From Ascaris suum (taxonomy: Eukaryota > Nematoda > Chromadorea > Rhabditida > Ascarididae): 64,000 nucleotides of DNA. The stretch lies in contig CM024189.1 of assembly GCA_013433145.1 (NCBI GenBank), positions 3,238,001-3,302,000 on the forward strand. The letters are read 5' to 3'. The position numbers and the translations under genes are program-made. Position 1 is the stretch's first letter, and every line of letters begins with the position of its first letter. Under the pieces are notes generated by a model, which saw nothing but the letters and a program-made list of their open reading frames with translations, was not told where the DNA came from and ran no database searches. Positions 60,401-64,000 of this stretch are shown in pieces.

Positions 60401-62444
60401 CGCCTGGTTATGTTTCGGGAACAGTTGTGTTTCGCGTGATCTTGGTTATCTTAGGAATTATGTCGCTCATTGCAGGATGCTAACAAGCCTACCGAGGGAT
60501 ATTAGCTGGCATGAATTTGCTGAAATTGTTAATAGAACTCGGTTTCAGATAATTCTATCACACGCTTGTAAGTTCGAGAGCAAATACGTTTTTAGAAGCT
60601 TGGACAAGCAGAACGGGCAGGCTGTAGACCCTAGAAGGACGTTAATTCCACGTCGACTCATCATTGCCTTTCTCAGCCGCTTGTACGCTAGTGCGGATGT
60701 GACGTTGTCTTAAGTTATACAAATAGATGCACCTGAATGTGCGTGAGCAAGCGAAGCAAAAAAGCTTTTCTTTTTTCATTCAATACACCGCAAGGATTCG
60801 CCTGTCTGTAATCTTTACATCCGATATGTTAACACAGAGGAAGATCATCTTAATTTGGTTTTGCGATCGCTTTTGAGTAAGAGTGATTCAAATGATTTGC
60901 AGGTGCATGTATTAGCACTGGCAATTCGTATATTTGTGAGTGCCACGATGGCTATAAAAACGCGCAACACTCAAGACAGCTTTGTGTGCCAATGGACGCA
61001 TGTGATTTTCATCCTTGCGGCAGTGGCGAATGTCTTCACTCGACGATGAACACGTTTCAATGTTTCCGCAATCCCGGTACAGCTCGAAATTGTTTCGGTC
61101 AAACCGGATGCTTCTATTAGAGCTGTTGGATGGTACTGATAAGAAAATTGCCTTGAAAATTTCGACACCTGGCGGTTAATATTTAGCGTATAAGTGAACT
61201 CTGCCAACAGAAGAGCATCTAACATGCGTGCTGCTTTCTAATCATTTACGTAAGGATAAGCGATAGGTGTTTTATTGTTTGCAAGCACTTGTTGAGCACA
61301 TGCTCCATAGACTCGTCTTTTTGTTCTTGTTTATTTGTTGAAACGTACCTTAAACTTTATTAGACAAATCTCAGAGCTCATCTCGCGTTGATTGCAGCCA
61401 AAACGATGAGAGTATCCACATGTGCTCACAATGGCATAGCTACTTTCCAAGGAAATTGCCTGTGTCCGCCACCATTCTATGGCCCTGTTTGTGCAGACCA
61501 AAATGATGTCTGCTCTCTTGTGAACCAGCAGAACGCTTGTGGTACAGGAGGATGCATTCAGGATAAGAATCAGTTCAATGCCTACTATTTCTGTAAATGC
61601 GAGGATGGTTAGAATTTTCAGTTCTTGATTAAGAACAACTAAAATTTCTCTTTACCACATGACTGAAGCAATCAGCACATCGCATTCAAACTTGTCATTA
61701 TCTTATGTTTGTCGGCTTTCCAAAACTGCAACAGTAGCACATGGTTAAAAGTTGTCCTGTTGGTCGCCGGTCGCTCGATCGAAATAATCCGCTCTTGATA
61801 CATGACTACTTTAGTATGCTCACATGTTTCTGTAACAGCATGTCCTAAATAGCCTCTCGTCATTTATGCAGCTTACGAAAAGAAAATTGACATGGTAACT
61901 GGCATAAACAACACTCTGCTGCAAATGACACCGGAAACAGCCGGAAGTTGTTCTGTCAAGTCCAGTTCGTCAATAAAGAATGACTCCAGTGGCGCGTGAC
62001 TCAAACAAGCGCTTCACGGATGTCTTCATAGACACCATGACTCAAACAGACTTACACCTGCATGTCTTTTTTTTGCGCTACCTTTTTTCGCATACAGTGG
62101 ACATTTTTGAAATTCTGGCCACTTGCGATTCGCTCCTGAATGTTATTCAAATATCGTTTACATTGGCGTGACTGAATGATATTGCAGGAACTTTCGGTGA
62201 AGCTTGTAGCAAGTCGGCGCCGTGCAGTGACCTTCTGCCGACAACTCCGAGATGCGATTACGGTGTGTGTACAGCATCCGGAATGAATTCTTCATGTGTG
62301 TGCATCGAGGGATTTCAAGGAGCAAATTGCTCGCTTGAAATTGATATGTGCACTCGCAGCCCGTGTCGCGCTGGCAGTTGTTTAAAGGGCTTCAACTCAT
62401 TCTCGTGTGTTTGTCCTGAAGACTACGATGGTGATTTCTGTGAG
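21054..62444 (+). CDS. Large multi-exon gene for a mosaic extracellular protein (C-lectin, LDLa, CUB, sushi, EGF, Ig, Eph-like, Ly6, HYR, GCC2/3)
   Basis: This entry spans the whole gene; exons follow separately. About 43 exons add up to roughly 7.2 kb of coding sequence. Nearly every exon ends in phase 1, and joining them in order rebuilds complete domains (split codons often give Gly, Glu or Asp), the main evidence for a single gene. All recognised domains are extracellular modules that bind proteins, carbohydrates or calcium. The family style is that of Polydom/SVEP1-type adhesion and matrix proteins, with additions I do not know from vertebrate SVEP1: C-lectin, LDLa, Eph-like and Ly6 domains. 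The 5' end with the signal peptide and the 3' end with the stop, and any membrane anchor, are not seen. Weak joins are around 43450-44724 (Ig), 45584 (weak acceptor), 46015-46142 and the GC donor at 49829. A function in cell adhesion, cuticle/basement membrane or synapse is inference only. Confidence 0.8.
22829..23033 (+). CDS. Exon: middle of C-type lectin-like domain
   Basis: Phase 2 to phase 0. Encodes SYWTGLYY, matching the conserved WIGL core of C-type lectin folds, and ends PLWAKNE. The glycan-binding EPN or QPD motif is not present; the equivalent place reads NEP after splicing. Confidence 0.85.
23034..25102 (+). other. 2.1-kb intron
   Basis: Between two parts of the lectin domain. 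Contains only short frames without domain similarity. Confidence 0.75.
25103..25241 (+). CDS. Exon: end of C-type lectin-like domain
   Basis: Phase 0 to phase 1. Contains LYCLSFN, then [16 protein letters not shown], the typical C-terminal part of the fold. The usual WND calcium/sugar motif is replaced by GWHLTNC, so classical calcium-dependent sugar binding is unlikely. Confidence 0.9.
25741..25758. repeat. Poly-C tract (18 C)
   Basis: Uninterrupted run of C in an intron, preceded by ctcct and followed by tcccc. One of three poly-C tracts in introns of this gene. Confidence 0.95.
26367..26611 (+). CDS. Exon: LDL-receptor class A domain and start of CUB 1
   Basis: Phase 1 to phase 0. The class A repeat has six Cys and the calcium cage [13 protein letters not shown] intact, so it should fold and bind calcium. 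It is followed by ACKSIIM and [18 protein letters not shown], the first strands of a CUB domain. Confidence 0.95.
27031..27244 (+). CDS. Exon: remainder of CUB 1
   Basis: Phase 0 to phase 1 (TTCAAG|GTTATC). Reads [15 protein letters not shown], then [10 protein letters not shown] and FHFRYSIQG, which are CUB core strands. Several N-glycosylation sequons (NNT) suggest an extracellular location. Confidence 0.85.
27451..27482. repeat. (CT)n microsatellite
   Basis: A run of TC units with one interruption, followed by about nine A, inside an intron. Confidence 0.95.
27769..27914 (+). CDS. Exon: first half of CUB 2
   Basis: Phase 1 to phase 0. Encodes [17 protein letters not shown] and [17 protein letters not shown], matching CUB strands with the two usual Cys. 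Confidence 0.85.
28539..28740 (+). CDS. Exon: second half of CUB 2
   Basis: Phase 0 to phase 1. Contains [11 protein letters not shown], the typical D.l.iydG CUB signature, and SFEIRFRQG at the end. The usual second Cys pair is not evident, as in CUB 1. Confidence 0.85.
29553..29656 (+). CDS. Exon: first half of CUB 3
   Basis: Phase 1 to phase 0. [18 protein letters not shown] followed by FRCSWIIQ, the start of a third CUB domain. Confidence 0.8.
29657..31089 (+). other. 1.4-kb intron
   Basis: Separates the halves of CUB 3. I see no coding or RNA feature in it. Confidence 0.7.
31090..31228 (+). CDS. Exon: second half of CUB 3
   Basis: Phase 0 to phase 1. [14 protein letters not shown], then RVLLDVQSN and [13 protein letters not shown]-like beta strands. 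It lacks Cys, as the other second halves do. Confidence 0.75.
31229..32589 (+). other. 1.4-kb intron
   Basis: Contains T-rich stretches and short AT/GT runs near 31490. No domain was recognised; the 118-codon minus-strand frame at 32169-32525 has no recognisable motif. Confidence 0.65.
32590..32760 (+). CDS. Exon: sushi (CCP) domain 1
   Basis: Phase 1 both ends, a single-exon module. [41 protein letters not shown]: four Cys plus Trp in the sushi pattern. Confidence 0.95.
32761..33895 (+). other. 1.1-kb intron
   Basis: Holds a short alternating GT/GC run near 33033-33056 and nothing coding that I can support. Confidence 0.7.
33896..34066 (+). CDS. Exon: sushi (CCP) domain 2
   Basis: Phase 1 both ends. 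[38 protein letters not shown]: complete four-Cys sushi with Trp. Ends at the strong donor GAAC|GTGAGT. Confidence 0.95.
34368..34556 (+). CDS. Exon: sushi (CCP) domain 3
   Basis: Phase 1 both ends after ctttcag. [40 protein letters not shown] gives a complete sushi domain. Confidence 0.95.
35150..35311 (+). CDS. Exon: sushi (CCP) domain 4
   Basis: Phase 1 both ends. [42 protein letters not shown]: complete sushi with N-glycosylation sequons. Confidence 0.93.
35312..36980 (+). other. 1.7-kb intron
   Basis: A plus-strand frame at about 36332-36535 has a Cys-containing, faintly sushi-like reading, but no acceptor in the needed phase was found. The 147-codon minus-strand frame overlapping it shows no domain. 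Confidence 0.55.
36981..37106 (+). CDS. Exon: EGF-like domain 1
   Basis: Phase 1 both ends; acceptor is tttgag. [20 protein letters not shown] followed by [12 protein letters not shown] and a final Cys: six Cys in the EGF order. Confidence 0.9.
37205..37381 (+). CDS. Exon: calcium-binding EGF-like domain 2
   Basis: Phase 1 both ends, only 98 bases after the previous exon. [13 protein letters not shown] is the calcium-binding EGF start; [12 protein letters not shown] carries the hydroxylation-type Asn/Asp site and aromatic. A long [10 protein letters not shown] insert precedes the final Cys. Confidence 0.93.
37382..38514 (+). other. 1.1-kb intron with short poly-C tract
   Basis: Contains a C11 run at 37712-37722. 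Long minus-strand frames at 37471-37911 and 38013-38279 lack known domains. Confidence 0.65.
38515..38715 (+). CDS. Exon: sushi (CCP) domain 5
   Basis: Phase 1 both ends. [45 protein letters not shown]: complete sushi. A stop just upstream of taag supports this acceptor. Confidence 0.88.
38716..39898 (+). other. 1.2-kb intron
   Basis: Purine-rich on the plus strand around 38990-39070. No coding feature recognised. Confidence 0.7.
39899..40084 (+). CDS. Exon: sushi (CCP) domain 6
   Basis: Phase 1 both ends after tttcctgcag. [45 protein letters not shown]: complete sushi. Confidence 0.92.
40085..41231 (+). other. 1.1-kb intron
   Basis: T-rich, no supported coding or RNA feature. Confidence 0.7.
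41232..41319 (+). CDS. Exon: sushi (CCP) domain 7, first half
   Basis: Phase 1 in, phase 2 out (TACAA|GTAGGT). [16 protein letters not shown], ending PDNVPGY. One of the few sushi domains split by a phase-2 intron. Confidence 0.82.
41945..42057 (+). CDS. Exon: sushi (CCP) domain 7, second half
   Basis: Phase 2 in, phase 1 out. [33 protein letters not shown] completes the domain begun at 41232. Confidence 0.88.
42544..42654 (+). CDS. Exon: sushi-like domain 8, first half (degenerate)
   Basis: Phase 1 both ends. [17 protein letters not shown] then [15 protein letters not shown], the first two Cys of a sushi module. Confidence 0.75.
43294..43450 (+). CDS. Exon: end of degenerate sushi 8 and start of Ig-like domain (3' limit uncertain)
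   Basis: Phase 1 in. [10 protein letters not shown] and YDDC supply the remaining sushi Cys, but the usual Trp is missing. [10 protein letters not shown] is the B-strand Cys of an Ig-like domain. The frame stays open to 43499; I could not fix the donor, so the stated end is approximate. Confidence 0.6.
43498..44614 (+). other. About 1.1-kb intron inside the Ig-like domain
   Basis: Boundary on the left is uncertain. Its right part overlaps a 110-codon minus-strand frame (44362-44694) that itself has an Ig-like DSGY stretch; see findings. Confidence 0.5.
44615..44724 (+). CDS. Tentative exon: middle of Ig-like domain
   Basis: The 3' side is good: RFEASFTKL ends at ACTG|GTGAGC in phase 0 and continues as [11 protein letters not shown]. 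The acceptor chosen (tgag|aaatat, phase 1) is only a guess, and no donor in the previous exon fits it well. Confidence 0.45.
44780..44924 (+). CDS. Exon: end of Ig-like domain
   Basis: Phase 0 in, phase 1 out. [16 protein letters not shown] is the hallmark D.Y.C F-strand of an Ig fold; [10 protein letters not shown] supplies the G-strand. Confidence 0.8.
45351..45403 (+). CDS. Exon: start of Eph-receptor-like ligand-binding domain
   Basis: Phase 1 in after ttcgtttcag, phase 0 out (GGAT|GTAAGA). With the split codon it reads [18 protein letters not shown], resembling the opening strand of Eph receptor ectodomains (E-V-x-L-L-D followed by a Trp). Confidence 0.65.
45584..45706 (+). CDS. Exon: Eph-like ligand-binding domain, second part
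   Basis: Ends at a good donor (CGGAA|GTAAGT) in phase 0. Encodes [17 protein letters not shown] then [13 protein letters not shown]. The start at 45584 is the only acceptor keeping phase 0; the better-looking acceptor ending at 45599 would need phase 1. Confidence 0.6.
46015..46437 (+). CDS. Exon: core of Eph-receptor-like ligand-binding domain
   Basis: Phase 0 both ends as an unbroken frame. [15 protein letters not shown], then [15 protein letters not shown], and finally AFVAVAIES and [12 protein letters not shown] match the later strands of Eph ligand-binding domains (the KIDTIAADESF, FYLAFQD and VRVYYKKCP regions). The first 130 bases read poorly. Removing 46023-46142 as an intron would leave an 8-base exon but restore FHCFIMNS, which matches the Eph Y-x-V-C-N-V Cys. 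Eph domains of this fold bind ephrins in Eph receptors; here the ligand is unknown. Confidence 0.75.
46438..47544 (+). other. 1.1-kb intron
   Basis: Separates the Eph-like ligand-binding domain from its cysteine-rich segment. Long frames on both strands (46625-47008 minus, 46918-47232 plus) have no domain and are taken as chance. Confidence 0.7.
47545..47761 (+). CDS. Exon: Eph-like cysteine-rich (sushi-like) segment
   Basis: Phase 0 in, phase 1 out. [28 protein letters not shown] and STCVCKKSH follow the order of the Eph cysteine-rich region after the ligand-binding domain (F-P-E-T, V-x-G-x-C, C-S-x-x-G-x-W, C-x-C). With the previous exons this gives a contiguous Eph-type ectodomain start. 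Confidence 0.8.
48301..48634 (+). CDS. Exon: Ly6/uPAR three-finger domain and start of HYR 1
   Basis: Phase 1 in, phase 2 out (CTTAA|GTAAGT). [11 protein letters not shown] opens and CCVSDYCN closes a Ly6/uPAR domain with about twelve Cys, giving the three-finger fold found in CD59, uPAR and related surface proteins. The following PISIEC and INVL start a HYR module. The frame continues past a weaker donor at 48565. Confidence 0.88.
48635..49625 (+). other. 1.0-kb intron
   Basis: The frame from 49462 runs into the next exon without a stop, but only the acceptor at 49625 gives the phase 2 needed. Confidence 0.7.
49626..49828 (+). CDS. Exon: HYR domain 1, with apparent GC donor
   Basis: Phase 2 in, phase 1 out. 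[14 protein letters not shown] and [19 protein letters not shown] are the typical HYR core and end (W-x-V-x-D-x-x-G, then Cys). The only donor that matches the next exon's phase is GAAG|GCATGT, a GC instead of GT. Confidence 0.85.
50188..50250 (+). CDS. Short linker exon between HYR 1 and HYR 2
   Basis: 63 bases, phase 1 both ends (TTCTA|GTGAGG). Reads [15 protein letters not shown]; the Cys may close HYR 1. Confidence 0.65.
50365..50607 (+). CDS. Exon: HYR domain 2
   Basis: Phase 1 both ends. [28 protein letters not shown] and [17 protein letters not shown] make a complete HYR (hyalin repeat), an Ig-like adhesion module found next to sushi domains. Confidence 0.95.
51172..51186. repeat. Short GC-rich palindrome
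   Basis: gcgcggt and accgcgc, seven-base complementary arms around a single A, in an intron. Confidence 0.7.
51595..51819 (+). CDS. Exon: unassigned Cys-rich segment
   Basis: Phase 1 both ends. [38 protein letters not shown] and PPVCI: about seven Cys. It follows HYR 2 as a sushi would but does not fit a standard sushi spacing. Confidence 0.75.
51820..52922 (+). other. 1.1-kb intron
   Basis: No supported feature. Confidence 0.65.
52923..53083 (+). CDS. Exon: unassigned extracellular segment
   Basis: Phase 1 in, phase 0 out. [33 protein letters not shown] and GSIVVK. The acceptor atcacag fits the phase of the previous exon. No domain recognised. Confidence 0.55.
53392..53520 (+). CDS. Exon: unassigned extracellular segment
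   Basis: Phase 0 both ends after gtggttttcag. [25 protein letters not shown]. The donor AAT|GTTTTT is modest, but it joins in frame to the next exon. Confidence 0.5.
54405..54468 (+). CDS. Exon: unassigned segment before the GCC2/GCC3 repeats
   Basis: Phase 0 in, phase 1 out (GGAG|GTATGA). [20 protein letters not shown]; its two Cys lead directly into the first Ephrin_rec_like repeat. Confidence 0.6.
55390..56010 (-). mobile_element. Broken RTE-type non-LTR retrotransposon remnant (3' part of reverse transcriptase)
   Basis: On the minus strand, three successive frames match the end of RTE-clade reverse transcriptases: [15 protein letters not shown] (about 55920), [19 protein letters not shown] (about 55730), and [20 protein letters not shown] (about 55660) ending in a K-R-x-S-G-K-P stretch. 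The frames are shifted relative to each other and the 5' part is missing, so the copy is dead. It lies in an intron, antisense to the host gene. Confidence 0.8.
56127..56282 (+). CDS. Exon: Ephrin_rec_like (GCC2/GCC3) repeat 1
   Basis: Phase 1 both ends. [19 protein letters not shown], then [16 protein letters not shown] and KQC. This Cys/Gly module occurs in Eph receptors, SVEP1 and related proteins and resembles TNF-receptor cysteine ribbons. Confidence 0.92.
56606..56767 (+). CDS. Exon: Ephrin_rec_like (GCC2/GCC3) repeat 2
   Basis: Phase 1 both ends. [44 protein letters not shown] and NC: a complete repeat on one exon. Confidence 0.95.
56981..57142 (+). CDS. Exon: Ephrin_rec_like (GCC2/GCC3) repeat 3
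   Basis: Phase 1 both ends and exactly the same length (162 bases) as repeat 2, suggesting exon duplication. [45 protein letters not shown]. Confidence 0.95.
57143..58357 (+). other. 1.2-kb intron
   Basis: Contains a GC-richer patch near 57300-57420 with cggccgaaat/attcggt-type repeats that could be a decayed transposon; not identifiable by eye. Confidence 0.55.
58358..58543 (+). CDS. Exon: EGF-like domain 3 and first part of EGF 4
   Basis: Phase 1 both ends; acceptor tttgag. [19 protein letters not shown] with GYAGRNC is a full [16 protein letters not shown] and CQCPNG begin the next. Confidence 0.93.
58544..60056 (+). other. 1.5-kb intron with poly-C tract
   Basis: Splits EGF 4 after CPNG. 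Holds a C19 tract at 59763-59781. No coding feature. Confidence 0.75.
59763..59781. repeat. Poly-C tract (19 C)
   Basis: Longest uninterrupted homopolymer of C in the window, inside an intron. Confidence 0.95.
60057..60152 (+). CDS. Exon: end of EGF 4, Pro-rich spacer, start of EGF 5
   Basis: Phase 1 both ends. [11 protein letters not shown] completes EGF 4; [10 protein letters not shown] is a short proline spacer; [10 protein letters not shown] starts EGF 5. Confidence 0.88.
60903..61076 (+). CDS. Exon: rest of EGF 5 and EGF 6 (partial)
   Basis: Phase 1 both ends. [19 protein letters not shown] completes EGF 5; [12 protein letters not shown] with FQC begins EGF 6, which lacks the usual C-x-C pair, so either it is degenerate or a small exon is missed. 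Confidence 0.88.
61398..61607 (+). CDS. Exon: EGF 7 and first part of EGF 8
   Basis: Phase 1 both ends. [19 protein letters not shown] with YGPVC, then [17 protein letters not shown] and FCKCEDG. The last Gly codon is completed at 62188. Confidence 0.9.
61872..61946 (+). CDS. Possible 75-base cassette exon
   Basis: Flanked by tttatgcag and GGAA|GTTGTT, phase 1 both ends, open frame [16 protein letters not shown]. Skipping it joins EDG to TFGEAC and completes EGF 8 properly, so it is either an alternative insert or not an exon. Confidence 0.25.
62188..62444 (+). CDS. Exon: end of EGF 8, EGF 9 and EGF 10
   Basis: Phase 1 in, phase 0 out (TGTGAG|GTAAAT). TFGEAC closes EGF 8; [10 protein letters not shown] with [12 protein letters not shown] is EGF 9; [12 protein letters not shown] and [12 protein letters not shown] is EGF 10. 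It is the last exon I can support; there is no stop codon, so the gene continues beyond. Confidence 0.93.
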
Positions 62445-64000
62445 GTAAATTACTATCCGTCAGTTCATCTAAGATAGAGAAAGCTATGGAAGGTACATGA
62501 ACAGAGTAGGTAGAAGAAAAATGCTTGTTTTAGTTGAGAGGAAGATGCAGGGAAAAAATTGAAAACTGAGAAGCTGGAAAGTTTTCGCTTAGTTGCAAGC
62601 CAACTGAGAGGACATGAAGGTTGAGAAGGCAAGGGAGGGGAGAGGGCGCACTAGGTCATAATCCCATCATTCACTTCCTTTTGTAAATCAGAATATGGAA
62701 TACCCAAGCCCATCAAACTTCAAATATTTCTTTGTTTTGAAGTCTCGCACATATGAGCGTTGTTTGAAAAAAAGCAGGGTCAACATCTTTGATTTTTTGC
62801 ATTTTAGGTCAAAATTCCCATCGTATTGTTAATATGGAGAGAGCCAGAATTTGCGTTCACATTTTTATCGTTATCGAGCGGTTTTCACTCCAGTATATTA
62901 TAGGGAGTATCTTTGACCTGGATCGCTGAGTTTATAAAATTCCTGTGGTGAACTGTTTGTTTCCGTTAGCATTTCCTGTGACATAATACATGTTTGTGAA
63001 AAGAATGCCTTCAAAACGAGAAAACATCATCGATTTGTTTCTGAGGGCGAGAAAACACCATTGTTTCCTTCCTGGATGCTTTTTTGTTGAAGCGTTTCCT
63101 CCCAATAAGCATTACTGTGAAATTGGAAGCACGAAAGATCGCCTTAGCTGGGATTTTCGACAACCGACAGAAGATGGCGAGTCGAACCGACTGAGTCGTC
63201 GATGGTCATGATCACATTTGGCAGGCATTGTCGGAATTTTGGGAACTGGTGTATGTCCTGTGCCGAATTGTGGGCATGGAATGAACATTTCAAGCTCTGT
63301 GAGGCTCATTTGCTGAGTGACCTGAAGGGATTTGTTAGAATTACTGGATAGAAGACAGAGCGGCGACGTTTCCTTTCTGAGCCTCAGAAAACCTTGTCTA
63401 CGACGAATCATTGTTCGTGACTGATGAGAATGACAGCCGCTATAGCAGTCGCGTTTGAGTTAAGGGCGAATTGTCGGAGAAATCAGGGCCGAGGTCAATA
63501 GCAGTTTGGATGGGAATTACAAACGACCTCGAAGAAATTTCTCTCACCAAACAAAAAACATTTTTATGAGCATCGATGTATAACTGAGAAGTACTTCACT
63601 CCTTCGCATGCTCCAGGACCATACAAGACTAGACTAGAGTTGATTTAGCAAAATTTGTCTAGTTTCAGGATTGAACAGTATACTCGATTAGATTTCCTTG
63701 TGAAATGTTTGTTGATCTTTTAAGCTGTTGGAGGCTGTTCTATGCTTGATACTTCTTGAAACGATTCTTGAAGAAAGCGCGGAATGTTTTGTTTTGAAGG
63801 GCTAGAAAATGTAGTTAAGAGTTGCTTCGATCGATTGCGGTCAGCGTTAAGGTGATTGAAGGACAGAGGAGTGTAAGTGAAGTGAGTGCTGTCCTGCAAA
63901 GTAAGAACTATTTAGACCAAGCCCGAAGTTTGTTTTTCTTTCTCTTTTCTTTTTTCACAGAAAGAAGTCGTTATCAAATCTCTTGTCTGATCATATTGAA
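62445..64000 (+). other. Intron or downstream region with no certain exon
   Basis: A good acceptor (tttttcacag) ends at 63960, but the required phase-0 frame hits TGA after nine codons, so it is uncertain. A degraded zinc-finger-like stretch may lie at 63040-63340 (see findings). Confidence 0.5.

Noticed and set aside
60369..60713. 114-codon plus-strand frame in an EGF intron
   Set aside because: No splice sites in the needed phase and no Cys pattern; starts in a locally repetitive stretch.

Overview
The window looks like nuclear DNA of a nematode, most likely a clade V parasite of the strongylid/hookworm kind. This is inferred from AT-rich DNA, spliced genes with T-rich TTTCAG/TTGCAG-type acceptors, introns of roughly 0.1-4 kb (longer than usual in Caenorhabditis), an RTE-like retrotransposon remnant and long homopolymer tracts. 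No bacterial operon, rRNA, tRNA, CRISPR or spliced-leader gene was recognised. Exon limits were read by eye from splice sites, reading-frame phase and domain continuity.

Layout. 1-5723: no supported gene. About 5724-12392 (+): a PRD-like K50 homeobox gene. The homeodomain lies on two certain exons (7911-8077 and 11773-11881) split by a 3.7-kb intron exactly before the VWFKNRRAK part of helix 3. A 5' exon (5724-5814) and a 3' exon (12211-12392) are plausible from phase. 12393-21053: intergenic DNA or the unseen 5' end of the next gene, with a (TA)n array at 20225-20395.

21054-62444 (+): one very large gene of at least about 43 exons and about 2,400 codons, open at both ends (no signal-peptide exon and no stop codon found). 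It encodes a secreted or membrane-anchored mosaic protein. Order: C-type lectin-like, LDL-receptor class A, three CUB, four sushi, two EGF, four sushi (the last degenerate), Ig-like, Eph-receptor-like ligand-binding domain plus Eph-like cysteine-rich segment, Ly6/uPAR three-finger domain, two HYR, an unassigned Cys-rich region, three Ephrin_rec_like (GCC2/GCC3) repeats and about eight EGF repeats. Most introns are phase 1 and most joins keep phase, which is the main support for one continuous gene. The overall style resembles Polydom/SVEP1-type matrix and adhesion proteins; no kinase or transmembrane segment lies in the window.

The most notable observation is the Eph-receptor ectodomain-like block (45351-47761) embedded in this sushi/HYR/EGF protein, followed by a Ly6 domain and later by Ephrin_rec_like repeats. 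One intron (54469-56126) carries a broken antisense RTE-type reverse-transcriptase remnant. 62445-64000 holds no certain exon; a degraded THAP-like zinc-finger fragment is possible near 63040-63340.
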